64,000 bases of DNA from Aureobasidium sp. EXF-3400 (lineage: Eukaryota; Ascomycota; Dothideomycetes; Dothideales; Saccotheciaceae): contig SWBL01000299.1 of the NCBI GenBank assembly GCA_024195585.1, positions 1-64,000 of the forward strand, in the 5' to 3' direction. Below are positions 34,542 to 44,933 of the stretch, one piece after another. Position 1 is the first letter of the stretch, and every line of letters begins with the position of its first letter. Made by a program: the position numbers and the translations under genes. The notes beneath the pieces are model-generated. The model saw only the letters and a list, made by a program, of their open reading frames with translations. It made no database searches and had not been told where the DNA came from.

Positions 34542-35390
34542 CTCTGAACGTTGTTCGATCTTACGGAGTCGACAGGGGAGGCAAGTCGTTCCGCTCAAAC
34601 ATCCGTGGACATCATGCAATAAAAGGGCTCATTCAGAGTGAAGGATTAGCCACCAACAAGCGGGGTCATGCAGTTTGGTTGGTCGAGAACAATGGAGACG
34701 ACCCCGGACTCTGTGTCTCCGCATGCGGGGGTGTAGAGTTTAACTTCCGACCGGTTAGCCGTAGCGTTGAGGACTGAGTATGTATACATGTGAGTAGCAT
34801 CGAGGGATGCAGAAACTTTTTGAACCTGAACTATGCGGCTCTGCTCGCTGCCTCTTTCACTGTTCCAGGAAGATCGAACAGATACTTTTGTATACTGCCA
34901 TCAATTGCGATGAGTATAATCAGTTTGCCCAGCCGGCATGTTCTTCCGCCACCGTTATTCAACCGGCTTCTCGTTTCGGTCTTACCCCGCAGCACGCAAG
35001 CGCCTAGACCGGATGTAGTAAAGATGACCAACACGACAACAATGTAGGGTCTGCATTTCGTCTGCTTCCGCGGGCTATACGAGTCCATGGCGGTCTTTCC
35101 TCTCTCCCTGAACTGCGGATCGTCTGTCCCCGAAGCAGTTCACCCGGATCACGGCTGTAGTTCAGTCCGGTGCATCGCCTGAGACGGCATGATTGGGTAG
35201 ATGCCAGGTGGATAGTGGTGCATGCAATCCATCTGAACCACAAGTAGCATATCAGTCTGTCCCGAGGATCTCGGTGCTTGCGAAGCCTTCGGAGCTCTCG
35301 AGGTCTATTTACAACTATGTATAAGCATGTTTGACTCAATCCCTCCTGCATATCCCCAAGGCTGGTATTGATGATCTTGTGATCACCAGA
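34542..35390. other. Long upstream region of g20
   Basis: About 850 bases of the 1-kb g20/g21 divergent gap with no ORF, repeat or cluster element I can support. Small open frames around 34790-35350 lack any protein-like pattern. Confidence 0.45.
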
Positions 35391-35420
35391 AATTCCGCTC
35401 TTTTCCTTCCGGCAATTCCG
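35391..35420 (-). promoter_or_regulatory. Double CGGAATT element upstream of g21
   Basis: Two AATTCCG copies in the same orientation start at 35391 and 35414, with further CCGG bits between and after. The nearer ends 145 bases before the g21 start. Confidence 0.63.
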
Positions 35421-35564
35421 TTGAAACCGGAAATGCTTTCGACCATACCCAATTGGTCACATGGCTCCCGAACTGACAAGTAGGATAACAGATAAGTCAC
35501 GGTAAGGTGTCGTGAGATAGTCTCTCCATCTTTACTCGATTTCGCCACGCGAACCTCTCTCAAA

Positions 35565-36767
35565 ATGATGGCAACTATGCTCATAGACGACTCAGCTCTG
35601 CACAAGCATGCCCTTGCTCGCCTTGAGGCAGCAGACAAGGCATTGGCTTACGCAAACCACAGCCACCTCAAAGAGGTCCATCAGTCCGAGGACATCACAG
35701 AAGCATGGCTTACAAAGGTCCTCAGCAAAGGCGTTCCTGGTGCAGAGGTGACGGAGATTCGTGCCATTGGAGGTCATGAAGGCATGACTAGTCGATCGAA
35801 ACTCGAGGTGGTATGGAACGAGCAAGGTCGAGCAGCCGGTCTGCCAGACAAGATTTTCGTCAAAACTACACCTAAGAATCCCCACCTGCTCGAGATGTTG
35901 TCCATGCTTCATATGGCAGAACTCGAGGTCGAGTTCTACAACGTCTGCTCAAACGACATCGCCGAGTTCGTCCCTATATGCTATTATGCCCGATCTTACC
36001 CTGGCGGACGCTTCATCATCCTCCTAGAAGTACTCGAGGATCGTGAAATCACACCGCATTGGATGGGAGACACCTGCAACATCGACTATGCCTACCAAGT
36101 TGCCACCATGCAAGCCAAGGTTCATGCTCGATTCTGGGAGAGCCCGCGATTCAGCACAGACATGGTCTTCGTCCGACCTCGCAGCCGTCGACTCGGAGAG
36201 CAGTGGCTGGAAACCATGTTCCACCGAGTCCGGAAGAACTTTTTGGCGTCTGAGATTGGACTGGCCCTTCCAAAGTACGTGCGCGAGATTGTTGAATTAT
36301 GGAACGATAATTGCGACAAATTCTATGCGTACTGGGACACGAAACCAGCAACGATTGTTCATGGTGACTCCCACCTCGGCAACGTCCTCGAGTTTAAAGA
36401 CGGGACTGCTGGGTTTTATGACTGGCAATGTTACTTCAAAGGTTACGGCTTCCGCGACCTGGCATACTTCCTCATGTCTGCACTGACAGTCGAAGATGTA
36501 AAAGGTCATGAACGCAAGATATTCGATACGTACGTCGACACTCTAGCCGCAAATGGTGTCACGGTTGATCGAGAGGAGGCTTGGTTGGATTATTGTCTCC
36601 TTGCGCTAGAGAGATTTGACTCAGCTATGACATCTTTGACACAAGGTGGTTATGGACATGCCCGACATGCATTGGAGCGACAAGTCAAGACCTTGACCTA
36701 TGTTCTGCAAGAGCATGACGTAGCAACGCTCATGGGAAGGGTGCTGGAAACAGGATCGATCCGCTAG
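35565..36767 (+). CDS. Ecdysteroid-kinase-like / APH-fold phosphotransferase (g21)
   Basis: Intronless 400-residue protein of the choline/aminoglycoside/ecdysteroid kinase-like fold. Catalytic-loop motif HGDSHLGN lies near residues 266-273 and the metal-binding Asp in GFYDWQ follows. An N-lobe lysine is seen in KIFVKTTPK. These enzymes move phosphate from ATP to a hydroxyl of a small molecule. In catabolic clusters of bacteria such proteins often sit beside sterol- or terpenoid-degrading genes, so phosphorylation of a hydroxylated intermediate is possible; that is inference. Three ATGs (35565, 35568, 35577) could start it. The intronless frame is unusual beside its intron-rich neighbours. Confidence 0.85.
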   Translation: MMATMLIDDSALHKHALARLEAADKALAYANHSHLKEVHQSEDITEAWLTKVLSKGVPGAEVTEIRAIGGHEGMTSRSKLEVVWNEQGRAAGLPDKIFVKTTPKNPHLLEMLSMLHMAELEVEFYNVCSNDIAEFVPICYYARSYPGGRFIILLEVLEDREITPHWMGDTCNIDYAYQVATMQAKVHARFWESPRFSTDMVFVRPRSRRLGEQWLETMFHRVRKNFLASEIGLALPKYVREIVELWNDNCDKFYAYWDTKPATIVHGDSHLGNVLEFKDGTAGFYDWQCYFKGYGFRDLAYFLMSALTVEDVKGHERKIFDTYVDTLAANGVTVDREEAWLDYCLLALERFDSAMTSLTQGGYGHARHALERQVKTLTYVLQEHDVATLMGRVLETGSIR

Positions 36768-37187
36768 GGCATCAGGGAGGAGACAACGTTGCGCACATTC
36801 TAGTCTCAATGTCAATGCATCATCTTGAAAGCGTTCTCTTTGCTTGCTTCTCTATTCCCAGATTCCATCTATCATGCTGCAGGGTCGCTCCTGGGCGGAA
36901 ATCTATGCTGCCCAGGTCACCCTGGCACGACCTTGTGATGTTCATGTATCTGCTTCCAATACACAGCTACAAGAGTTTAGAAATCATTGCAGATTGATCG
37001 GAGCCTTTGCCATAGAATACTGCCCTTTTGGTTTGCCATCCGTGTTATGTATCATGCTATGCAGAAGATTGGCTTTGTGGAAAGTCGCGTCACTGACAGA
37101 GTTGCTGCAACGACTGTGAAGTGGAGCCAATTGAGAAACAAAGTGGGGCCGTTACCCCGCACACAGCATCGTAGTTGCAACGGTTGG
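36768..37187. other. Gap between g21 and g22
   Basis: The first half of an 829-base gap, with no gene or repeat I can support. The second half carries two cluster elements listed separately. Confidence 0.45.
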
Positions 37188-37194
37188 CGGAATT
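37188..37194 (+). promoter_or_regulatory. CGGAATT element, distal g22 promoter
   Basis: CGGAATTG, 403 bases before the g22 start and in the opposite orientation to the proximal copy at 37464. Confidence 0.5.
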
Positions 37195-37463
37195 GTTGCA
37201 AACCCTGATTGGAAGTCCGGGGAATCAGGTGCGGGGGTGGTAAGCACTACACTGTCGCGCTTTCTGAGAAGAAGGGGTCCATGCGGATATAACACACTTC
37301 ATCTGCTTGACAGAATATTCATACCAACCCATGGCTGAATTACTGATGCAAACCGCAAGGATGTTGGCATTTGATAATACGTGATCTCTATGGAAAGATG
37401 AATTGTCAAGGTGTGGGATGCCCGTCTGCGTCCAGTGCTCGAAAACCCCATAGACCGTTGGGC

Positions 37464-37470
37464 AATTCCG
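37464..37470 (-). promoter_or_regulatory. CGGAATT element, proximal g22 promoter
   Basis: GGCAATTCCG on the plus strand, the commonest extended form (CGGAATTGCC), ending 127 bases before the proposed g22 start. Confidence 0.6.
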
Positions 37471-37596
37471 ATTGGTAAACAAGCCACCGAAAGCTTCCAA
37501 TTGGCTGGACAATCCTTGAGCAGTTCTCGAAATCTTGTCGACGGGATGGGATGGGGCTAGGCGAGATTCCGAGTGTCTGGGCGAGGCGTAAGAACA

Positions 37597-38877
37597 ATGA
37601 TTCGAAGTCGTGTTTCCGGCCGGGCACTTAAATCTAGACCAGTCCTGTGGCATACAGACGAGTCTTGTGAGCAAGCAGCAGTACAACACTGACTTATCCT
37701 CTATACAAAGATCTGCCCATTCAAGATGGAGCGCCGCCTGGATCATCGTGGGGTGTGTTCGACACGAATGGAACCAAAGATGCATACGGCACTCTCAACT
37801 TCATCACGCCAAAGGCAGTAATCGCAGCGAAGGCAGAGATTCAGACAGGAGAGTCTGTTGTACTCAAGTGAGTGTAGTGCTTTCAACCACCATGACTACA
37901 CATACGCTGACCTTGTGGCTAGCTTACCAATGCATCTACCGCACGGTGCAGGTAGCATTGGAAGACGCGAGACAAAGCATTCTGTCCTGTCCGACGTTCA
38001 TGGTGCTCAGTGCTGCGATGACGAACTGCATTTCAACACGCAAAGTAGTAGCCAGTGGGATGGCCTGTGTAAGCCTTGCAATGATCGTATCTGTTTCTTG
38101 ATGACGACGAACTAACTCGTGTCTCTTGACAAGTGCACTTCGCCAATCAGTCCCTGGGCAAGTACTATAATGGCGTTCCATATGAAGACGCAGCAAAGTC
38201 ATTCACAGACAAATCTCTGGGCATACAAGGTCGGACATGGCGGCCATGTAGAGATCTCCCAGCATTCGCTGACTTGTGTAGCCCTCTCAAAACGTGGCGG
38301 CATCGTCGCTCGTGGTATCTTGGTGGATTTCGTGCGCTACGCCGAGAAGAACAACATCAAATACGATCCGCTAGGCCCCTATGCCATCAAACTCCATCAA
38401 ATCAAGGATATTCTTGCCGACCAGGGAACTGAGATCCGTGATGGCGATATTCTGCTAGTGCGAGCTGGCATCAGCAAATACCTTCATACATGCAAGCCAG
38501 AAGACAAATCACCACCTCAAAGTCAGACTCACGTTGGGATTGATCCAGAGCCAGAACTTCTTGAATGGATCTGGAACTCTCACTTTGCTGCTGTAGGAGG
38601 AGATTCATTGGCCTGTGAAGCTGTTCCAGCCTACGATGGCACATGTAAGTCAAGGTCCTGTCTGATGTCCGTTCTCTACTAACATGACGACTTAGTTGGC
38701 AAGTTACACAGTGCCTGTATCCCAGGGTGGGGAATGATGATTGGTGAGCTGCTAGATTTGGAAGCACTGTCCGAACTCGCAGCGAAGAACAACCGCTGGA
38801 GTTTCTTCATGACTATCTGTCCCATCAATGTTGATGGAGGTGTGGCGACTCTGTCAAACACCATTGCAGTCATGTAG
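37597..38877 (+). CDS. Cyclase-family metal-dependent hydrolase, paralogue 4 (g22)
   Basis: Fourth PF04199-type protein, about 337 residues. Exons 37597-37666, 37711-37867, 37923-38068, 38134-38229, 38282-38644 and 38696-38877 close in frame. It shows SSWGVFDTNG, NTQSSSQWDGLLH, KRGGIVARGILVDFVRYA, GDILLVRAG and GMMIGELLDLEAL. Intron positions shared with g12 mark it as a recent relative. The first exon (MIRSRVSG...) is the least certain part: it is the only in-frame ATG I could connect, and its residues do not resemble the other paralogues. The conserved GRGVL becomes ARGIL here. Presumed cytosolic hydrolase of a cluster lactone, ester or amide. Confidence 0.82.
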
Positions 38878-39093
38878 TTTCTTACGATTGTTCACGGGTC
38901 TTCTTTATATGTATCTAGTCACCACGAAGCAAAAAATTGCGATGGTCAACCTTAGTATCACTTTGTTGCATACAAGAGTCGATAATTATACGTCAATTTC
39001 ATGTGTTGAAAAGAGTAGATATACATTTGGTTTTCTTGCGATAATTGAGACCAAGAATTCCATACCATCGACGGATACTATTTTTCAATCTTT

Positions 39094-40044
39094 TTAGCTG
39101 GAATTTGCCTGGTTCTTTGCCAATCTCGGATCATTAAGACCGAATGCGTCCTTGCCAGCGTCCATAACACACGTCCTTCGCATATCTCTCCTGTATTTGC
39201 CCTCATAGATACCCGAAGTTGCGCGATGAAGAACAGCTGTATTGTCCCAGAGCGCAATATCTCCGTTGTTTGCCCAGTGGTGCTCAAAGACGTACTTTGG
39301 CTGCTTGACAAACGTGCGAAGTTTTTCGAGGAGAGCTTGACCCTCCTCTATCGGCATGCCTTCAATGTGATGTGCGTAAGATGTGATGTAAAGCATGGGT
39401 CGGCCGCTTTGCTCATGGAAGGTGACCAACTTGTGACGTGCAAGCGGTTCGTCAAGAACATTGAGGTGCTTGAAGAGTGGAGAGTCCGGATTTGCCGTCT
39501 TGCGGTTGTGCACGAAAGAGTGTACGGCAACCATATCCTTGATCTGCTCGTAGAGATCCTTGGGCAAGTCCTCACACGCTTGCCTTGCGTCCGCATATTC
39601 TGTGTGGCCTCCTGATCCTGGTGGTGGGAGCTCAACGGCTCGTAGAATGGAAACGTAAGTTCTCTGAGGATTGAACGATCCGTCTGCATGCCACAACGCA
39701 TTGCCTCGGATGGCAGTAGTACGCTTTTCGTTGCTCTCGGTTACAACCTGGTCCTTCTCGTCGAGGTTGGAGATGTCGAAGATTTCCGGGACACCGAGAG
39801 CTCTCATGTGGGGGTTGCGGTATTTGCTCTTTTCGACTTGTCCGAAACGTGCCGAGAGCTTGACGTGAGCTTCATCGTCAGGCAAGTTGCCCTTTCGTAC
39901 GATCACTACTCCGTACTTATGAAGAGCATCGTGCAAGGTTGCAAAATGGTCGTCGGAGATGGGTTGGCTAAGATCCAAGTTGTCAATCTCGCAGACGAAA
40001 TTCTCACGAACGGGTTTGATGTTCAAAGGCTCTGCACGGGTCAT
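39094..40044 (-). CDS. TauD/TfdA-family 2-oxoglutarate-dependent dioxygenase (g23)
   Basis: Intronless 316-residue Fe(II)/2-oxoglutarate dioxygenase close to the alkylsulfatase/TfdA/taurine dioxygenase core. Metal ligands are visible as HADGSF (H-x-D, about residue 118) and the distal His in AVLHRATSG (about 267); an Arg cluster in RRDMRRT would bind 2-oxoglutarate. Fewer insertions than g5, so the two are different subfamilies. I start at 40044 (MTRAEPLNIKP); a longer frame from 40200 would place the promoter element inside the gene, which argues against it. Likely hydroxylation or ether/ester cleavage of a carboxylated intermediate. Divergent from dehydrogenase g24. Confidence 0.9.
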   Translation of the reverse strand: MTRAEPLNIKPVRENFVCEIDNLDLSQPISDDHFATLHDALHKYGVVIVRKGNLPDDEAHVKLSARFGQVEKSKYRNPHMRALGVPEIFDISNLDEKDQVVTESNEKRTTAIRGNALWHADGSFNPQRTYVSILRAVELPPPGSGGHTEYADARQACEDLPKDLYEQIKDMVAVHSFVHNRKTANPDSPLFKHLNVLDEPLARHKLVTFHEQSGRPMLYITSYAHHIEGMPIEEGQALLEKLRTFVKQPKYVFEHHWANNGDIALWDNTAVLHRATSGIYEGKYRRDMRRTCVMDAGKDAFGLNDPRLAKNQANSS

Positions 40045-40179
40045 ATTGTGAAAATTGTGGGTCGATTGTATGAAAAATGAGGAGATTATTTCACGGTAAA
40101 GCACAGTGGAGTAGTCGAGAAGCCCTTGAACTGTCAGAATATCGTTTAAATGCCCTGATGAGGTTGGCAGAGGCCGCCG

Positions 40180-40225
40180 CGGAATTACCATGTCGATCAC
40201 TATCGTTGGCGAAATGGCAATTCCG
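40180..40225. promoter_or_regulatory. Inverted CGGAATT pair, g23/g24 divergent promoter
   Basis: CGGAATTA at 40180-40186 and AATTCCG at 40219-40225 face each other over 32 bases, similar to the g5/g6 pair. They lie 136 bases from g23 and 79 bases from g24. Confidence 0.65.
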
Positions 40226-40303
40226 ACCCTTGCGATGCTCGGCTTGAAGAACTACACCCCGTCATCATTCGTCGAGTGGAGATGATTCATCGCATACTCA
40301 ATC

Positions 40304-41305
40304 ATGGATCTTTCTGGAGTTGCCATCATCACAGGCGCTGCGTCAGGCATGGTCTTTATTCGCGCCAACCTGGACTAGACTAACTATAATCCAGGCATTG
40401 GTAGAGCCACAGCGTTACAATTTGCCAAAGAGGACTGCAAAAGAATTGTGATCGCAGATATCAACAAAGAAGCTCTGCAAGAAACGAAAAAGTTGACCGA
40501 GAGCATCAGCAAAGATGTCAGCGTCACAGTGGTCCAGCTAGATGTGAGGGACGAAAAATCTGTCAAGAACTTGATTGATGTGGCCATCTCGACGTACGGC
40601 AGAATAGATTACTGCGCAAACGTCGCGGGGATCATCAAGTTTGGAGACACGACCGTATTACCTACAGAAGACTTCGACCTCGTCTACGAGATCAATCTGA
40701 GAGGAGTGTTTCTATGTGCTAAATATCAGATATTAGCCATGCTCGAGCAGGAGCCTCTTGCTTCAAAGTAACATTTACATTGGGCGATACCACGGACGAT
40801 GCTGACAAAGATATTCCAGACATTCACAATTCGCCGCAAGAGGATCGATCATCAATGTCGCTTCACAAGCAGGCCTCATGGGAAACCCAAACCTGCCGGC
40901 CTATGTAGCATCGAAGCATGGTGTAATCGGTCTTTCCAAATCGGTCAGAATGACCCTCCCTACGTCACAAAGACAGCGCTGACCCAGACAACAGGACGGG
41001 CTCAAGTTTGGTGCTCAGGGCATAAGAGTAAATGCTTTGTGTCCCGGGTATGCACCATGACCACATGATCTTTTATGGTAGGGCGTAGGCTTATCAAGTG
41101 ACGCAGGACCATCCAAACCCCCATACTGGGAGATTTACCTCAAGGAAAAGCCGGGGAAGAACGGCAGGCACAAAGGATGCGTGAGATTGCTCTGAAGAGA
41201 GTCGGCGAGCCGGAGGAGGTTGCTCAATGTATCGCATTCCTTGCTAGTGGACGCAGTAGCTTCATCACAGCTACTACACTTGCCGTACACGGAGGGTTAC
41301 AATAG
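40304..41305 (+). CDS. Short-chain dehydrogenase/reductase (g24)
   Basis: Classical SDR of 263 residues from exons 40304-40346, 40395-40767, 40820-40943, 40995-41047 and 41107-41305. The cofactor loop TGAASGIG is completed only by splicing intron 1, which has a GC donor (CAG|GCATGG). NVAG replaces the usual NNAG, YVASK carries the active-site pair, and CPGTIQTPI follows. The third-strand Asp after VIADI suggests NAD use. It ends in a normal AVHGG-type terminus. Its five exons contrast with the intronless g3. Presumed oxidation of a secondary alcohol to the ketone needed by the monooxygenases; substrate not known. Confidence 0.88.
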
Positions 41306-41353
41306 ATTTCATAAAGTCGGGAGCTGCAAAGATTTATGCTATTCTGATCGAAT

Positions 41354-41379
41354 CTCTCTTCTCTCTTCTCTCTTCTCTG
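41354..41379. repeat. TCTCTTC pyrimidine repeat
   Basis: Short tandem TCTCTTC run just after the g24 stop codon. A simple-sequence tract with no evident role. Confidence 0.8.
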
Positions 41380-41563
41380 CTTCTGTCCTTCAATCTCCAT
41401 CCATTCTTTCCACGGGTCTCCCGACTTCAGTGGAACCTGAAACAAACGTCTGATGAACGAGCTCATCAATCTCTTGCAACGAAGCAGATCAAGTTCAAGC
41501 GTACCGGCGATCACAAGTTTCGCCAAGGGCACCCGCAGTGCGGAGATCGAGTCAGCTTGCCCA

Positions 41564-41570
41564 CGGAATT
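41564..41570 (+). promoter_or_regulatory. CGGAATT element upstream of g25
   Basis: CGGAATTG in the 425-base g24-g25 gap, 161 bases before the g25 start. GCGGAA follows 5 bases later. Confidence 0.6.
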
Positions 41571-41730
41571 GAGGCGGAAAGCGACTTCACATAACCCCAC
41601 CCTGATGGCGTTGTGAACACAAACTTCCTTATTAGGACAGGTCGCACCACCGCTGACTGATATTCAGAATACCAAATTGCAGCATCTATCTCGCTTGGGC
41701 AGAGAATTTCAGAATAAACAGTCGCACGTC

Positions 41731-42673
41731 ATGGCAGAATCAAAGGTTGCGTTGATCACTGGAGGAGGTGAGTGAATTGCGCAATCATCTCAGACGACAT
41801 AAAAGTTTTCTGACAGTCTTGAAGCCTCTGGCATGGGTCTTGCCACGGGTAAATACCTTCTGAAGCAAGGATGGAAGCTCACTATTGTCGATATGAATGC
41901 CGAGGTGGGAGAGAAACTCGCCTCTGAGTTGGGAGCTCTCTTCGTCAAGGCCGACGTCACTGTGTACGATGATATCGCCAATGCCTTTGCTCGAAGTTGG
42001 AAAGAGTATGGTCGCCTCGATTTCGGTACGTGAACCGAAGAACGTCCAACGCAATCCATTCATCTGACTATCACTAGTGTTCGCAAACGCCGGCATTCTC
42101 GGCAAGTCCAACTTCTATGCGAAACAGACAGAAAATGAGAAAGGCATTCCGCCTCCTCCGGACCTCCTGGCAAGCAAGGTCATGTACGATGGCATGATCT
42201 TGACAGTCTATCTTGCTCAACACTTCCTGCGCAAAAATACTGTGCCCGGCGGGTCCATTGTGATCCTCGCCTCATCAGGCGGCATCTACCCATCTCCAAG
42301 AAACCCTCTCTACAGCGCTTCCAAGGCCGGCGCGATCGGTATGACAAGATCAATCGCCGAAGGGCTGGCCGGTGAAAACATTCACGTGTCCTGCATCTGC
42401 CCAGGCAGTGTTGCCACAGGTTTGATGACTGCACAGCAGTTCCAGTCCTTGGATCAAGATACTTTCACCACCACTGAACAGATCGCCGAGACCGTAGGCA
42501 TGCTTCTCAAGCGTGAGGAGAGCACGCGAGGAGCTGCAGTCGAGGTCATCAAGGATCGTCATTATCTCAGATGGAGACCTGATTATTGCGATGCAAACAT
42601 GGAGAAATGCTGGAAATCTATGGGAGGCAGCACTACAACTCGAGATGGCGGCTTGAGTGTGCCCCAGGCTTAA
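41731..42673 (+). CDS. Short-chain dehydrogenase/reductase (g25)
   Basis: SDR of 277 residues from exons 41731-41767, 41825-42025 and 42078-42673. The glycine loop TGGGASGMG is formed across intron 1; NAG is present as FANAGILG, the catalytic pair as YSASK, and CICPGSVATG follows. The C-terminal part is longer and ends in a Gly/Ser/Thr-rich tail, a little like 15-hydroxyprostaglandin-dehydrogenase-type fungal SDRs. The Asp in TIVDMN suggests NAD. Same orientation as g24 and separated from it by a promoter with one cluster element. Reaction: alcohol/ketone interconversion; exact substrate unknown. Confidence 0.9.
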
Positions 42674-43163
42674 AGACATGTTTGATCGTAGGATAATTAT
42701 TTGTATATGTTCTTCCTTGCTTGCTGGTGAATTCACAGTTGTGTTTCATTCGATGTTTTCAAAGTGTCTGGCTCTTCAGGATTGACTATCGCGACATCTG
42801 CAGGACTTTCTTCGCATATAGAAGCATACATGTACTTCTTAGCAACGACCGTCTCCGATACGGCCAACATATGTAGATTCATCAAGAATAAGTCTAGAGC
42901 CTGCCAAAGCCAGGACGACAGGGAATTGTACAAGATGATGATAATAAGAGACATGCCACCGAGATTGCTCCAGAAGTTGAGCGCGCACCACAGTGCCTCG
43001 ACACTAGGCAATGAATACAGGATATCAGATACATGACTGAGCAACTATCCGCTACACGGAAAGCAGACAATTTTCGATGCTTGGCCCCTCTATTTCGCCA
43101 TGCGACGTTAACACAACCGTTTTTCCGTGGAACTTTCAGCATCAGGCGTCAACAAATCCACGA
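42674..43163. other. Gap between g25 and g26
   Basis: Nearly 500 bases without a gene I trust. A 103-codon minus-strand frame (42733-43044) encodes hydrophobic residues but has no family resemblance. Confidence 0.4.
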
Positions 43164-43170
43164 CGGAATT
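43164..43170 (+). promoter_or_regulatory. CGGAATT element upstream of g26
   Basis: CGGAATTGCAC, 106 bases before the g26 start codon. Confidence 0.6.
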
Positions 43171-43275
43171 GCACAGATTCCTATCACCGAACGAACGACC
43201 ATTCATATGCCTGGTTAAATGAGCTCTGCCAGACTAGTCTCAGATTTGCAAATAGCAAGATCACCTTGTATCACT

Positions 43276-44933
43276 ATGGCGAACAGGCAATTTTTCAAGG
43301 ATATTGAGGGCAAGATTATTATTGACAATGAGGTGACGGCTTCCCTTCTACAAGGCCACTGTCAAGATCTAATCTCCTGCAGTTTGTGACACCAGATACA
43401 GACAAGTTCAGCTCTCTCATCAACCCAAAGGATGACTCAGTCGTGAGCGATAAGCATGCCATCTGCGGAAAGTCCGATGTAGACAAGGCTGTTAAATCTG
43501 CGCGCGACGCTTTTCGGGGTCCCTGGTCACGTCTACCTGGCTTTCAAAGAGCAGCCATCCTCTTCAAATGGGCCGATCTCCTTGAGCAAAACGCCGAAGA
43601 GGCCGCTTACTATGAATCCATTTGCTCGGGCAGAACCGTGACACAACTCAGCAAAGAGATCCCTTGGATTGCTCGTGTAATCAGGTACTATGCTGGGTGG
43701 TGTGACAAGCTCGAGGGTGATTCGATGAACGACGACGATGGCTTTTACAAGATCGTTCGTCACGAACCTCTAGGTGTATGCGCTGGCATCACGCCCTGGA
43801 ACGGGCCCATGATGGTACTTGCTCTCAAGGCTGCACCGGCACTAGCGACCGCCAATACCTTCATCTTGAAGCCTCCAGAGATCTCTCCTCTCAGCTCATT
43901 GTTTGTGGCTCACCTGTTCGCAAAGGCTGGAGCGCCTCCAGGTGTTTTCAACGTAGTCACTGGCGAAGGCTCCACAGGCGCTCTTCTCGCAGGTCACATG
44001 GCGATTCAGAAAGTTTCATTCACTGGTTCGGTGCCGACAGGCAAAAAGATCGCACATGCAGCCAACGAAAGCAACATGAAGCGGGTTACACTCGAACTTG
44101 GTGGAAAATCCCCAGCAATCGTGTTTCAAGATGCAGACCTTGAAGACGCAATCTCATGGCTTAGTCGTGGCATCACCGGAAACACTGGTCAAGCTTGTAT
44201 CGCATCGAGCAGAGTCTATGTGCACGAGTCTGTGGCTGACAAGGTCATTGAGGGCATCAAGGCCAACTTCCTCAAACCGAACTTCGATCTCGGCCAAGAC
44301 CCTCAAGCGGCCGGAAATTTATACGGCCCCTTGGTCAACCGCCAGCAAAGGGAGAGAGTCAAGGCATACATCGAGCAAGGCAAAAAGGACGCCGAGCTAG
44401 TCGTAGGAGGTGATGAGTACGACGGCCAAGGTCACTACATTTCTCCTGTGATCTTTAAGAACCCCTCTCCAGACGCTCCAATTTACAAAGAGGAGATCTT
44501 TGGTCCGGTGCTCTGTATTCAAACATTCACATCGGAAGAGGATGTTATTGAACGGGCCAACGATACTTCTCTTGGCCTTGCTGGTAAGCGAATTTGTCGT
44601 GACTCCGTGACGTGCCGTATTGTGCTAATGCTCTGCAGCTTATCTCTTCAGCAGGGATGTCAAGAGAGTCTTGAGGGTGGCAAAAGCATTGGAAGCTGGC
44701 CTGGTAGGCGTCAATGCTGGAGTCGCACTCTTCCCAAATGCGCCATTCGGAGGCTACAAGACCAGTGGTGTAGGCAAGGAGCTGGGTCGATATGCTCTTG
44801 AGGATTACACCAACACGAAGACCATCTTTATCAGGTTAGTTCGAATCAGTCTCCCATCCAAGGCCTGAGCAGAACGCTAACCCAGTCCAGTACTCATTCC
44901 GATGCCGCTTTCTGGGCAGAGAAGAAGGGTTGA
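43276..44933 (+). CDS. Aldehyde dehydrogenase (g26)
   Basis: NAD(P)-dependent aldehyde dehydrogenase, 498 residues from exons 43276-43332, 43383-44583, 44639-44834 and 44891-44933. All core features are present: the Asn of PWNGPM, the cofactor region GSVPTGK, the general-base Glu in LELGGKSP (about 257), the nucleophile Cys in GQACIASS (about 291) and EEIFGPV near 400. It ends EKKG without a peroxisomal signal. Likely converts an aldehyde released by an alcohol oxidation, lactone opening or aldolase step into the acid that the ligase g6 could activate. No leader peptide is evident, so cytosolic. Confidence 0.93.

Noticed and set aside
37225..37785. Minus-strand open frame of 186 codons over the g22 promoter and first exons
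   Set aside because: No protein-like pattern; g22 exons and the CGGAATT element give a better account.
42733..43044. Minus-strand 103-codon hydrophobic frame
   Set aside because: Could encode a small membrane protein, but no start context, motif or partner exon supports it.
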